A DNA stretch of 39,000 nucleotides, taken from Thermoplasmata archaeon. GTDB taxonomy: Archaea; Thermoplasmatota; Thermoplasmata; Lutacidiplasmatales; UBA184. Shown piece after piece: positions 16,431-24,951 of this stretch; position 1 is the first letter of the stretch; the number at the start of each line of letters is the position of its first letter. The notes beneath the pieces are model-generated. The model did no database searches and had not been told where the DNA came from. It saw nothing but the letters and a program-made list of their open reading frames with translations. The translations under genes and the position numbers were made by a program. The stretch covers positions 1 to 39,000 of the forward strand of contig DAHUXZ010000020.1 in the NCBI GenBank assembly GCA_027315455.1, in the 5' to 3' direction.

Positions 16431-16697
16431 GTGATCTTCTCGGTCATCCGCATCGTCCGGGCGCTCTGGGGCTACCCACCGACCTTCGGGCCGGTGTGTG
16501 ACGGGGGGAACGGGAATCTCCCGAAGCTCGGCCTCACGAACGTCGGGGCCGCCCCGAACTCCGCCTACTCGAGCGCCATCCCCGAGCTCCTCTACATCGC
16601 CTTCCAACTGAAGTTCGCCGCGATCGCTCCGGCGCTCATCATCGGGGCGTTCGCCGGCCGGGTACGGCTCAAGCCGGCCGGTGAGACCCGCGCGTAG
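16431..16697 (+). pseudogene. fragment of an ammonium transporter (Amt/MEP/Rh)
   Basis: This frame encodes an internal slice of an Amt transporter: ALWGYPPTFGP, then GNLPKLGLTNVG, then AIPELLYIAFQLKFAAIAPA and LIIGAFAGRVR. These match the family region running from the GYSLAFG segment to the TPALITGAFAERVRF helix. Only about 85 of the roughly 400 residues remain; neither the N-terminal helices nor anything after GRVRLKPAG is present in any frame nearby. The Glu of the usual AERV is replaced by Gly. I read it as a decayed remnant, not a functional small gene. Confidence 0.75.
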
Positions 16698-16886
16698 GGG
16701 CTCACCGGTCCGCCGGCCGCTCCGATGCCCCCACGGAACGACGCGTTCGGTTCCCCCGGGAGCAAGTCGGCGCCAGCCGCCGAGCCGGGCGGCGTGAGGT
16801 CAAATCCCCGGGTCGCTCGTCGGCGTCCCGTCGTGGAGCCGCCTCCGGCCGCCCCAGGGACCGCGCCCGGCCTTGCGGCGGGGTCG

Positions 16887-18062
16887 ATGCACAAGGGGCG
16901 CCAGTTCCTCTTCTTGAGCCGCGTGCTGCGCGGCATCGCCGCCGGTCTCGTGACCGTCGGCTACCCCTATCTCCTGCTCGCCGACCTTCATGCCGGAGCG
17001 ACGCTCCTCGGCGCGCTGTACGCGGCCGGTGCCTTGTCGACGGCCCTCCTCACCTACACCCTGGGCCGCCTCGGGAGCCGGGCCGCGCTGCGGGGCACCT
17101 ACCTCGCGAGCCTGTCGCTCCTCCCCGTCGCGTGCGGACTCCTCGTCCTCCCCCCGAGCCTCCCGCTCGCGGCGCTCGCGAGCGTGCTGGGCGGCTTCAG
17201 CGCGACCGGCTCCCTCGCGGGAGGCGGCGTGGGGGGAGCGGCGTTCCCGCTCCAGACGGCGCTCCTCAGCGACCTGGTCCCCGCGGACCAGCGTACCCGC
17301 TGGTTCAGCTGGTTCACGTTCGCCGCCGGGGCCGCGGCCTCGTTCGGGGCTCTCGCCGCCGGGCAGGGCAGCCTCGGCGAGGTCTTCCTCGCGGCGTTCC
17401 TCCTGAGCCTCGCGTCCGTCGCCTTCGCGCTGCCGATCCCCGTGCGTCCGATCCGCAGGGGACGGGCGCCGTCGGAGGCGAGCCGCCGGGTGATACGGAA
17501 GTTCACGGCGACGGGCATCCTCAACGGAGCCTCGCAGGGGCTGCTGGCCCCGTTCCTGATCCCGTTCTTCGTCCTCTACTTCGGGGTGCAGCGGCCCGAG
17601 ATGTCCGTCTACACGACGGTGGGGAGCCTTCTCGGCACCTTCAGCGTCCTCGCCGCTCCCTGGCTCGACCGGAACTTCGGGTTCGTCCGCGCGGTCGTCG
17701 GGACGCGGGCCGTGGCCGCGGTGCTCGCCGCCCTCATGCCGTTCGTCGCACGGACCCCGGCGCTCCTGCTCTACGTCCTCCTGCCCGCCTTCCGGGTGGC
17801 CGCGCTCCCCGCGCAGTCGGCCGCGCTCATGGACCGGCTCCCCCACGCCGACCGGTCCGAGGGAGCCGGGACGAACCAGGCCGCCCGCGTCGGCGCGGCG
17901 AGCGGGGCGACGCTCGTCTCCGGCTACGCCCTTGAGGAGGTCGCCGCGGCCGTCCCCTTCCTCGGGTACGCGGCCGCGCTGACGGTCAACGCGGTCCTCT
18001 ACGTCCGGTTCTTCGGTTGGTCGGCCGATCGCCTCTCTCCCGCGCCCGGGTCGGAGGCGTGA
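16887..18062 (+). CDS. MFS transporter
   Basis: About 391 residues with 11-12 predicted membrane helices. It begins MHKGRQFLFLSRVLRGIAAG and has two six-helix halves joined by a basic loop (RPIRRGRAPSEASRRV). Helix 5 runs into a LLSDLVPADQRTRWFSWF segment typical of the helix 4-5 loop in MFS sugar/drug carriers. I chose the ATG at 16887 because it lies directly before helix 1; the open frame from 16725, or a GTG at 16833, would add a Pro-rich tail. Its neighbours (Amt relic, methyltransferase) give no hint of the substrate. Confidence 0.8.
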   Translation: MHKGRQFLFLSRVLRGIAAGLVTVGYPYLLLADLHAGATLLGALYAAGALSTALLTYTLGRLGSRAALRGTYLASLSLLPVACGLLVLPPSLPLAALASVLGGFSATGSLAGGGVGGAAFPLQTALLSDLVPADQRTRWFSWFTFAAGAAASFGALAAGQGSLGEVFLAAFLLSLASVAFALPIPVRPIRRGRAPSEASRRVIRKFTATGILNGASQGLLAPFLIPFFVLYFGVQRPEMSVYTTVGSLLGTFSVLAAPWLDRNFGFVRAVVGTRAVAAVLAALMPFVARTPALLLYVLLPAFRVAALPAQSAALMDRLPHADRSEGAGTNQAARVGAASGATLVSGYALEEVAAAVPFLGYAAALTVNAVLYVRFFGWSADRLSPAPGSEA

Positions 18063-18190
18063 GCCGAGCGAGCGGATCGCCCTCCCGAAGGCCCCGGGGT
18101 CGCGGAGCGGCCCGGGGGCGAAGGGGGAAGTGCCCCGGCGCCCTCGGCCATCGTGGCGGCACGGGCCGACCGCGTTCTAGGGGCGGCAGG

Positions 18191-18838
18191 ATGACGACGG
18201 ACAAGGAGACGCCGGCGCGCGAGGAAGGCATCCCCCCCGGTCATCGACATCCGCACGACCACCGGGGGATGCACGAGGAGGCGTGGACGCGGGAGCGGGC
18301 GGAGGCCGTCCTCGACGCCCCCGACCGGGCGCGGTCGCAGGATCCGTTCGTCCTGTGGCGACGGGCCGGGCTTAACGCGGGGGCCGTCGTCGTCGACGTC
18401 GGCGCAGGGTCGGGGTTCTACGCCTTCCCCGCCGGTGAGATCGTCGGCCCCACGGGACGGGTCTACGCCGTCGATGTCTCGGCGGAGCTCATCGAGCTGC
18501 TCAAGGAGCGGACCGAGGCGCGGGGCGCGGCGAACGTCCGGCCCGTGCACTCGACGCCCGAGCGCATTCCGCTCGGAGATGGCCTCGCCGATTTTCTCCT
18601 CCTCGCGAACGTCCTCCACGGGGTTCCGTCGTCGACGCTCCGCGAGGCACGCCGGATCCTCAAGCCCACGGGACGCCTCGTGAACGTCGATTGGAAGAAG
18701 GAGCCCACCCCGGGCGGACCCCCGGTCGAGGCCCGGCTGACGGTCGAAGAGGCGGAGGCGGCCCTGGCGCGCCACGGCTTTTCCCCCATCGACCGCTGGG
18801 ACGCCGGCCCCTACCATTACGCGCTCCTCCTAGGGTAG
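18191..18838 (+). CDS. class I SAM-dependent methyltransferase (UbiE-like)
   Basis: About 215 residues from the ATG at 18191. SAM-binding motif I is VVDVGAGSGFYAF and motif II AVDVSAELIELL; later blocks are NVLHGVP and RILKPTGRLVNVDWKKE, typical of UbiE/COQ5-like small-molecule methyltransferases. The first 20 residues include a His-rich patch (HRHPHDH) that could bind metal. Relatives act on quinones, arsenite or other small molecules; the acceptor here is unknown. The frame is open further upstream to 18017, but that stretch overlaps the MFS gene and looks non-coding. It is likely monocistronic. Confidence 0.85.
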   Translation: MTTDKETPAREEGIPPGHRHPHDHRGMHEEAWTRERAEAVLDAPDRARSQDPFVLWRRAGLNAGAVVVDVGAGSGFYAFPAGEIVGPTGRVYAVDVSAELIELLKERTEARGAANVRPVHSTPERIPLGDGLADFLLLANVLHGVPSSTLREARRILKPTGRLVNVDWKKEPTPGGPPVEARLTVEEAEAALARHGFSPIDRWDAGPYHYALLLG

Positions 18839-19013
18839 CGCGCCGCTTTCCGGCACGGCGGAGCCGTGGGCAGCGGCGGACCCTAGGAACCCGCCCGCGG
18901 GCCGTCACGGCCCGCCTCGCGGCCGGGCCGCCCTCGGTTGCCCACGCGTGGAGGGGCGAGACACTCACGGCCCGGCGCGGAGGGGACCGAGGGGTCCCCG
19001 GTCCGTCCGACGC

Positions 19014-20762
19014 CTACCAGCCGAGCTCCTCGCCGTCGTTCTGCTCGTCGAGCCATGTCCGAAGGGGGGCGAAGTACTCGAGCAGCGCCCCGGCGTCCAT
19101 CCGCTCCTCGCCGGTCAGGGCGGCCAGCGCCTCCGGCCACGGACGGCTCGCGCCCATCGCGAGCATCCGCTCGAGGCGCTCGCCGGCGACGCGCTCGCCG
19201 TAGATCGAGCGGGCGTGAAGCGGGCCGTCCCCCCCCGCGCCCTTCAGGAGGCCGCGGTGGAACTGGAACTGCAGGATGTGCGCGAGGAAGTAGCGCATGT
19301 AGGGGACGTTCGCCGGCACGTGGTACTTGGCCCCGGGGTCGAAGGCGTCCTCGCCCCTCGGGACGGGGGGAGCGACGCCCTGGTAGCGCCGGCGCAGCTC
19401 CCACCAGGAGCGGTTGTACTCCTCCGGCGGGATCTCGCCGGAGAAGACCTTCCACCGCCACTGGTCGATGAGCAGGCCGAACGGCAGGAACGCGATCTTC
19501 TCGAGCGCGCGCTCGAGGAGGAAGGCGATGTCCCCCTCGGGGCCCGGGGCCGAATCGAGCAGCCCGATACGGGCGAGGTACGCGGGCGTCACGGAGAGGG
19601 CGATCGCGTCCCCGACGGCCTCGTGGAAGCCGTCGTGGGCGCTGTCCCGGAAGAGGAACGGCTGGCGGTTGTACGCGCGCTGGTAGTAGTTGTGGCCCAG
19701 CTCGTGGTGGATGACGCGGAAGTCCTCGGCATCGATCTCGATGCACATCTTGATCCGAAGGTCCTCGACGAAATCGAGGTCCCACGCGCTCGCGTGGCAG
19801 ACGACCTCCCGGTCGGCGGGGCGGGAGAACATCGACCGGTCCCAGAAGGTCGGCGGGAGCGGAGCGAACCCGAGGGAGGAGAAGAACCGCTCGGCGTACC
19901 GGACGATCTCGCGGGGGTCGTTCGTGCGCTGGCCGAGAAGCGCGGTAAGGTCGTAGGGGGGCGCCGTGGGACCGGGGGCGACGCGGGGAAGGAGGGCGAC
20001 CCAGTCCTGCGCCCACATGTTCCCGAGGAGATGGGCGGGGATCGGCCCGTGGCGCGGGACCACCGTCTCGCCGTACTCCTCCCGCAGACGGCGCCGGACG
20101 TAGGCGTGCAACGACAGGTAGAGCGGACGGACCTTTTCCCAGAGCCGCTCGACCTCGCGGGCGAACGCCCCGGGCGGCATGTCATACTTCGAGCGCCACA
20201 TGGCGCCCGTGTCCTCGAACCCGACCTCCCGGGCCCCGCGGTTGCCGAGCTCGACGTACCGGGCGAAATCGCCCCGCATCGGGGCCCCGATGGCGTGCCA
20301 GCCGCCCCACACGTCGGCGAGCTCCGCCGGGTCGCGGCTGACCTTGAGGATCTGGTCGAGCTGCTCGAGGGGGAGCGCCTCGGCGCGCCCCCGGGGACGG
20401 TAGCGCCCCCGTCCGTACGCCCCCTGCAGCGCGGCGACGATGCGGGTGAGCTCCTCGGCCGCCGACGGCTCCGAAGGGGCGACCAGGGGCAGGAGCAGTC
20501 GGAGCAGTCCGACCTGCCTCGCGAGCGGCCCGGCGACGTCCGCGGAGGCGAGCGGCGCGGCCCGCTTCATCCAATCGACCGTCGAGGCGATCAGTCGGGC
20601 GTTCGCGCGGGCGGCGAGCGACTCGGTCTCGGGCGTGATGTAGGTCGCGTAGACCCACTCGGCCTCCTGCGTTTCGATCGACCGGGCGAGGAGCTCCGTC
20701 TCCGCGGCGTACAGGAAGCGCTCGACCTCGGATGCCGCCGGACCCGTCGTCGGGGTCGTCAT
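19014..20762 (-). CDS. M2-family zinc metallopeptidase (ACE-like dipeptidyl carboxypeptidase)
   Basis: 582 residues, all-helical. The zinc site is HELGH (His353, Glu354, His357) with the third ligand Glu381 in GFHEAVGD. The 24-residue distance from the second His to this Glu equals that of angiotensin-converting enzyme (HEMGH...HEAIGD), which separates M2 from M3 peptidases. No signal peptide is seen, so it probably acts in the cytoplasm, trimming peptides, perhaps those released by the proteasome and LonB; that link is inference. The ATG at 20762 is supported by a TATA-like box about 26 nt upstream. Confidence 0.9.
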   Translation of the reverse strand: MTTPTTGPAASEVERFLYAAETELLARSIETQEAEWVYATYITPETESLAARANARLIASTVDWMKRAAPLASADVAGPLARQVGLLRLLLPLVAPSEPSAAEELTRIVAALQGAYGRGRYRPRGRAEALPLEQLDQILKVSRDPAELADVWGGWHAIGAPMRGDFARYVELGNRGAREVGFEDTGAMWRSKYDMPPGAFAREVERLWEKVRPLYLSLHAYVRRRLREEYGETVVPRHGPIPAHLLGNMWAQDWVALLPRVAPGPTAPPYDLTALLGQRTNDPREIVRYAERFFSSLGFAPLPPTFWDRSMFSRPADREVVCHASAWDLDFVEDLRIKMCIEIDAEDFRVIHHELGHNYYQRAYNRQPFLFRDSAHDGFHEAVGDAIALSVTPAYLARIGLLDSAPGPEGDIAFLLERALEKIAFLPFGLLIDQWRWKVFSGEIPPEEYNRSWWELRRRYQGVAPPVPRGEDAFDPGAKYHVPANVPYMRYFLAHILQFQFHRGLLKGAGGDGPLHARSIYGERVAGERLERMLAMGASRPWPEALAALTGEERMDAGALLEYFAPLRTWLDEQNDGEELGW

Positions 20763-20783
20763 GCCGACCGGCAGCCGTCAGAC

Positions 20784-20792
20784 GACAAAAGG
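20784..20792 (-). promoter_or_regulatory. TATA-like box of the M2 peptidase gene
   Basis: On the minus strand CCTTTTGTC is centred 26 nt before the ATG at 20762, implying a leaderless mRNA. Confidence 0.5.
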
Positions 20793-20833
20793 CTCCCCCA
20801 CGTCGCGACGCCCCGATCGCGGCGCGCGTCCCC

Positions 20834-23701
20834 TCAGGGAGCGGGGGGCGCGGACCGCCGCCGGCGGGAGACGACGACGGCCACCGCGACCGACGCGGCG
20901 AGGAGGACGACGACGCCGATCAGGATCAGGTCGAGGTCGCTCCCGAGCCCCGTCCCGCTCGACGCGGGGGTCACGGTCACGGTCACCGAGCCGGAGCCCT
21001 GGCCGCCCGATGCGTCGGTCACTTCGAGTGCGACGCGGAAGGTCCCGGTCGTCGTGGGCACGCAGGAGATCGAGGAGGCGTTCGCCGCGGAGCAGCCGGG
21101 CGGGAGCCCCGTCCAGCGGTAGGTGAGCCCTCCGGCGCCGCCCGTGACGTTCGCGGTGAGCGTGAGCCCGCCCTCTACCGCCAAGGAGATGGCGGGTCCG
21201 AGGTTCACGGCCGGCAGCGGGTAGACGGCCACCGCGAGGCTGGCGCTCGCCCCGGTCGCGCCGAACGTGTCGGTTACCGAGACGTTCACCGCGAACCGGC
21301 CGGGTGCGAGCGCGGTGCAGGCGACCGAGCTCGCGTTCGCGGGGATGCACCCGGTCGGCAGCCCGTTCCACTGATAGGAGTAGGTCCCGGTTCCCCCGTG
21401 GGGCGTCGCCGAGAAGGCTAGGCCGCTCCCCACGTCCGCGAGCGAGCGGTTCACCGCCAGGGTGACCGTCGGGGCGGGCAGAACGGTGAAGTTCGCGAAG
21501 GCGAAGGCGACCCCGCCATTGGCGTCGATGCCGCCGACCTCGACCGGGAACGTCCCCGCCGCGGCGAAGGTGCAGTTGACCTGGGGGCCCGAACCCGGGG
21601 GGCAGCCGGCGGGGAGCCCGGTCCAGCGGAACGTCATCGGCGGCAGCCCGCCCGACGTGATGGCGAGGAACGCGCCACTCTGGCCGACGTCCGCCCCGGC
21701 GGAGGGAAGGGCCAGGAGCGTGACGGCCGGCAGGGCCGTGACCTGGACCGTCACCGGCGGAAGGGACAGGTTCTCCGAAAGCGCGCCGGCGGTGCAGTTC
21801 GCGTCGGCGTAGACCGCGAGGTAGCCGCCGGAACCGGCCGTGTAGGTGCCCGGCAGCGCGTAGGCGTGCGGGAGGGCGAGCGTCGTGAGCGGCGCCGCGC
21901 ACGTCGCCCCTCCCGAGGCTCCGTCGCCGTACGGGACCCACAGGGTGCAGTAGCCGACGCCCGCGGCGCACGGAGAGTTCGTGATGGCGACGGCGAAGGC
22001 GACCGCCTGGCCGGTGTCGACCGAGAGGGGGGTGCCGGTCAGGTCGACCGCGGCGGTGTTGAGGGTGCGGGCCGGCGCCACGTACGAGTTCCAGTACGTG
22101 GACGAGCTCGCGAGATACTCCCCGGCGACGAAGACGCCCGTCGGGGAGGACGGGTCCCGCGCCGCCCCGAAGTAGTCCCCGAACCGGCACGCCCCCGTGC
22201 CGCAGCTCTCCGAGACGGTGCCGCTCGCGATGGTGGTCGGGGGATTGAGGGTTCCGGCGGGGGCCGAGGCCGCTCGGCCGGTGATCGCGACGCTCGGGTA
22301 GATCGACGTGGACGTCACTCCGTAGACGAGGGTGAGGTCCCCGGCCGGGTCGAGAGCGATCGCCGGGTAGTAGAGGTCCTCGCCGGCGACTCCGTAATCG
22401 AAGTCCTCGAGCACCTGGGAGGAGGTGGTGCTGAGCTCGATCAGCCTGAGGCAGGCCTGCGACGCGGTCCCGCCGTTCGGGATGCACGCATCGTTCAGGA
22501 CGAGCCAGAGATCGCCGGACTGCCAGAGGGCGGACTGGACCCGCATGTCGCCGGTGTCCAGATAGGAGGAACTGCCCGGCTCCGTCGCGGAGGGCGGCGC
22601 CAGCATGACGGTGACGCTCAGGTTCGTCTCGGTCACCGCCACGTTGGCGGGGGGCACGCCGGTCTCGGCGAACACCGCGATCGAGTTCTCGGAGCCGTAG
22701 ACGCTGCTCACGAAGTACTGGGTCGAGGTGTTCGTCAGCGACTGCACGGGGTGGATCGATTCGTAGTTCGAGTTCGGGCCGAACGCGGCGATGGAAGCCG
22801 CGCTGCCGTTGACGAGCGCGGTCTTGTTCACGACCCAGTACTCCGCCCCGTAGTAGGTCGCCCCGGAGGAGGCGAAGATGTTCCCCCCGATCCCCACGAC
22901 CCCGGCGCTGACGCCGAGGGTCGGCTGGTCGGCGAACTCGCCGCTGGCGGGGTGGATGGAGGAGTACACGGTCCACAGGCCGGAGGCGTTGGGACCCTGG
23001 GAGACCGCAAGGCGCACGATCCCGTTGCCGCTCGACGGGACGTCCAGGATGGAGGCGAACCAGCGGCCGGAGGCGTTGTCATAGAGGATCTTCGGGTCGC
23101 TCAGGAAGTCCGAGCCGCTCCCGAAGAAGGTGGAGAGCCCCACCGTCGTGACGAAAGTGCCCTGCTTCGTCCAGATCTCCTCCGCGACGTTGACCATCTC
23201 CACGACCTGGGTCGGACCCACGGCGAGGATCACGTCCGGAGGGGCGCACGCGCACTGGGAGGAATCGAGACCGCTCCACCCGGTGCCCGCGCTCGTCGTG
23301 GACGGCCCCGCAGCGAACGGGGTCGGGGCGCTCCGGGGGACCGGGGCGGCCGACGCGAACGCGGACGCGACCGACCGAAGGCGGGCCGCGGACGCGGGCG
23401 GGCTCCCGTTGAGGGCGCCGAGCGCGGCCACATCGACGACCCTCACCGGAGCGAGGGTCGCAGTCGACGTCGGCCCCTGCGCGGCGCCGAGATGCGCGGC
23501 CCGCGCCGCCGGGATGGACAGCGTCCCCGCGGATGGGCCAAAGGGGCCCCATCGGGGGAGCGCCGGAGCGCTCCCGGGGGAGAAGGCCGGGAGGAGGAGG
23601 ATCGCCACGAAGGCGATCGACAGCCCGGTGAGCAGCGCGCGACGAGCGTTCACAGCCCCGAGCGGCGGTCGCCGCGCCGTGGGAAGGGCGTCCGTGTACA
23701 T
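20834..23701 (-). CDS. 955-residue surface protein: propeller-like domain plus Cys-paired PKD-like repeats
   Basis: The N-terminal signal/anchor is ALLTGLSIAFVAILLLPAF. Residues of about 130-560 start with CACAPPDVILAVGPTQVVEMVN and have repeated YDNASGRWFAS-like blades, resembling a beta-propeller. From about residue 660 there are three Ig/PKD-like repeats spaced about 85 residues, each with W-x-GLP-x-GC and a second Cys about 10-13 residues later, followed by a G-T/R-F-x-V strand and a VTD or GID turn. A C-terminal membrane helix (about 920-940) and basic tail anchor it. Many N-x-S/T sequons suggest glycosylation. It is probably an adhesin or glycan-interacting surface protein; function not established. 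Its promoter is unusually clear and overlaps an inverted repeat. Confidence 0.85.
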   Translation of the reverse strand: MYTDALPTARRPPLGAVNARRALLTGLSIAFVAILLLPAFSPGSAPALPRWGPFGPSAGTLSIPAARAAHLGAAQGPTSTATLAPVRVVDVAALGALNGSPPASAARLRSVASAFASAAPVPRSAPTPFAAGPSTTSAGTGWSGLDSSQCACAPPDVILAVGPTQVVEMVNVAEEIWTKQGTFVTTVGLSTFFGSGSDFLSDPKILYDNASGRWFASILDVPSSGNGIVRLAVSQGPNASGLWTVYSSIHPASGEFADQPTLGVSAGVVGIGGNIFASSGATYYGAEYWVVNKTALVNGSAASIAAFGPNSNYESIHPVQSLTNTSTQYFVSSVYGSENSIAVFAETGVPPANVAVTETNLSVTVMLAPPSATEPGSSSYLDTGDMRVQSALWQSGDLWLVLNDACIPNGGTASQACLRLIELSTTSSQVLEDFDYGVAGEDLYYPAIALDPAGDLTLVYGVTSTSIYPSVAITGRAASAPAGTLNPPTTIASGTVSESCGTGACRFGDYFGAARDPSSPTGVFVAGEYLASSSTYWNSYVAPARTLNTAAVDLTGTPLSVDTGQAVAFAVAITNSPCAAGVGYCTLWVPYGDGASGGATCAAPLTTLALPHAYALPGTYTAGSGGYLAVYADANCTAGALSENLSLPPVTVQVTALPAVTLLALPSAGADVGQSGAFLAITSGGLPPMTFRWTGLPAGCPPGSGPQVNCTFAAAGTFPVEVGGIDANGGVAFAFANFTVLPAPTVTLAVNRSLADVGSGLAFSATPHGGTGTYSYQWNGLPTGCIPANASSVACTALAPGRFAVNVSVTDTFGATGASASLAVAVYPLPAVNLGPAISLAVEGGLTLTANVTGGAGGLTYRWTGLPPGCSAANASSISCVPTTTGTFRVALEVTDASGGQGSGSVTVTVTPASSGTGLGSDLDLILIGVVVLLAASVAVAVVVSRRRRSAPPAP

Positions 23702-23723
23702 CGGCTGGCGCCGTGGTCCTCGC

Positions 23724-23732
23724 GTATATTAA
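23724..23732 (-). promoter_or_regulatory. strong TATA box of the 955-residue surface protein gene
   Basis: On the minus strand TTAATATAC is centred about 27 nt before the ATG at 23701. It is the best TATA element in the window, and the mRNA would be leaderless. Confidence 0.65.
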
Positions 23733-23747
23733 TCGAGCGTTCGATTA
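23730..23747. repeat. perfect 7-bp inverted repeat at the promoter (operator candidate)
   Basis: TAATCGA-GCGT-TCGATTA has two perfect 7-bp arms around a 4-bp spacer. It sits immediately upstream of, and touching, the TATA box of the surface-protein gene, exactly where a dimeric repressor would block TBP/TFB. Confidence 0.55.
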
Positions 23748-23766
23748 TCGCCGCGGGAGGTTCATA

Positions 23767-24558
23767 TCACCGGCCGCGGTCGCGACGCGACGGGGTTCCC
23801 GGCGGGTCGGAGACCTCGCCGGCCCCGGAAGGTGCCGGGCCGCCCCGATCGTCCCGCAGCGCGCGATCGATCGATTCGGCCGAGGCGCGGTAGTCGGGCA
23901 GTTCCGCGAGGTCGATCACCGCTCCCGCGCGCAGCGGAGGATGAGGAAGGCCCTGCTCGACGATCACACGGCCCGTGCGCCAGGCGCCGTCGGGATAGTT
24001 CTCGATCCGCATCACGACGTCGAAGGCGAACCGCGCGGGGTTCGCCGGGGGCACGCTCGTGACGATGAGCGCCACCCCCCGACCGGTGAGGGCGCGGCAG
24101 AACGGGCGCAGGCCGTCGGCATCGGTCGGGTACAGCGCGCGGATGCGGTCCGTGTTCGCGACCGTAAGGCACCGGGTACCGCGCTCGCGGTCGAGCTCCT
24201 CGGCGACGCTCCTCAGGCCGGGGGGGAGGCGCAGGAAGTCGAGCAGACCGGCCAGCCCCGGTCCGCCGGCGGTGTTCTCGGCGCGCCGCATCGTCCACGC
24301 CGCGAGGTTCGAGCCGGCGTCATCGGGCGTGAGGTCCGCCGGCGCGACCGACGGGAGGTGTCGGTGGGCGGGGAGCAGCCGGGCCTGCCAGTCCTCGTCC
24401 TCCGTCCGGCGGTCATCGCCGGGCCGGATGCTCAGCCAGAGGAACTCGCGGTCGACCACGCCGGCCAGCGCGTGGGCGAGGACGTTGGTCGCACGGCGCG
24501 AGGTCCCCCAGAGGAAGAAGGAGAGCGGCGTCGCAGCGAGCTCGGCCGGTAGCCTCAC
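23767..24558 (-). CDS. uncharacterised protein, RecA/KaiC-like fold without P-loop
   Basis: 263 residues, GTG start. The alternation of strands and helices (FFLWGTSRRATNVLAHALAG, then FLWLSIRP, then TRCLTVANTDRIRALYP, then GVALIVTSVPP, then FDVVMRIEN) follows the order of a RecA-type ATPase core. The place of Walker A is taken by GTSRRATN, with no Lys/Thr, so ATP hydrolysis is unlikely. The C-terminal 35 residues are charged and disordered. I do not recognise a named family. A TATA box lies at 24599-24607, and a 7-codon reading frame ends on its start codon. It lies head to head with the two small genes at 24787-25145. Confidence 0.65.
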   Translation of the reverse strand: MRLPAELAATPLSFFLWGTSRRATNVLAHALAGVVDREFLWLSIRPGDDRRTEDEDWQARLLPAHRHLPSVAPADLTPDDAGSNLAAWTMRRAENTAGGPGLAGLLDFLRLPPGLRSVAEELDRERGTRCLTVANTDRIRALYPTDADGLRPFCRALTGRGVALIVTSVPPANPARFAFDVVMRIENYPDGAWRTGRVIVEQGLPHPPLRAGAVIDLAELPDYRASAESIDRALRDDRGGPAPSGAGEVSDPPGTPSRRDRGR

Positions 24559-24578
24559 GCGCCGCCTCGCATCGACAT
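24555..24578 (-). CDS. possible 7-codon leader ORF coupled to the next gene
   Basis: ATG at 24576-24578 lies about 25 nt after the TATA box, so it would be a leaderless start. It encodes MSMRGGA and its TGA overlaps the GTG of the 263-residue gene as GTGA. Termination-reinitiation is plausible; it could also be chance. Confidence 0.3.
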   Translation of the reverse strand: MSMRGGA

Positions 24579-24598
24579 ACCGTCGGACGCCCTCTCCC

Positions 24599-24607
24599 GA
24601 TTAAAGC
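24599..24607 (-). promoter_or_regulatory. TATA box of the 263-residue protein gene
   Basis: On the minus strand GCTTTAATC lies 45 nt before the GTG start and 25 nt before the upstream mini-ORF. Confidence 0.5.
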
Positions 24608-24745
24608 CTCTGTCGCGGCCTCGCCGACGGGCGACCCCCGAGAGGGCCGCTCCACTGGAAACCGGGGGGTCGTCGGCCAGTTGTCCGCCAAGCTTCACCG
24701 TCTGGCGCATTCGGGTGTGCCCTCACCTTCCAGAGGAACTGCGGG

Positions 24746-24755
24746 GTTTATGTAC
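24746..24755 (+). promoter_or_regulatory. TATA box of the small-gene pair
   Basis: The sequence gtttatgtac is preceded by a GC-rich BRE-like stretch and centred about 37 nt before the ATG at 24787. Confidence 0.55.
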
Positions 24756-24786
24756 GACACACGTCTGACAAACACGCGGGAAGGCC

Positions 24787-24951
24787 ATGTCCGAGAAAAC
24801 CGAGCCCGCGATCCCGCTCGCCGCGCTGGGAGCGCCCGAACTGCCCGGTGAGGACGGCGTCGACCTCCCCCTGGCCTACGTCCCTCGCATTCCGGCCTCC
24901 AATACCTACCGAGAGGTCCTCGAGCGCGCCGTGGGCTGGGGGCGCCGATGA
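24787..24951 (+). CDS. small protein of unknown function (54 aa), first of a coupled pair
   Basis: ATG to TGA, 55 codons, following a clear TATA box. It begins MSEKTEPAIPL and ends TYREVLERAVGWGRR; the middle is acidic (GEDGVDLP), and the C-terminal 15 residues could form an amphipathic helix. There are no cysteines, membrane helix or known motif. The stop overlaps the next start as ATGA, so the two products are probably made together, for instance as a small complex. It is real if codon use and conservation agree; I do not recognise homologues. Confidence 0.6.
   Translation: MSEKTEPAIPLAALGAPELPGEDGVDLPLAYVPRIPASNTYREVLERAVGWGRR

Noticed and set aside
21866-23893. 675-residue plus-strand frame opposite the large surface protein
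   Set aside because: Antisense shadow, composition almost only R, G, E, D, A; no motif, and its start lies inside the other gene.
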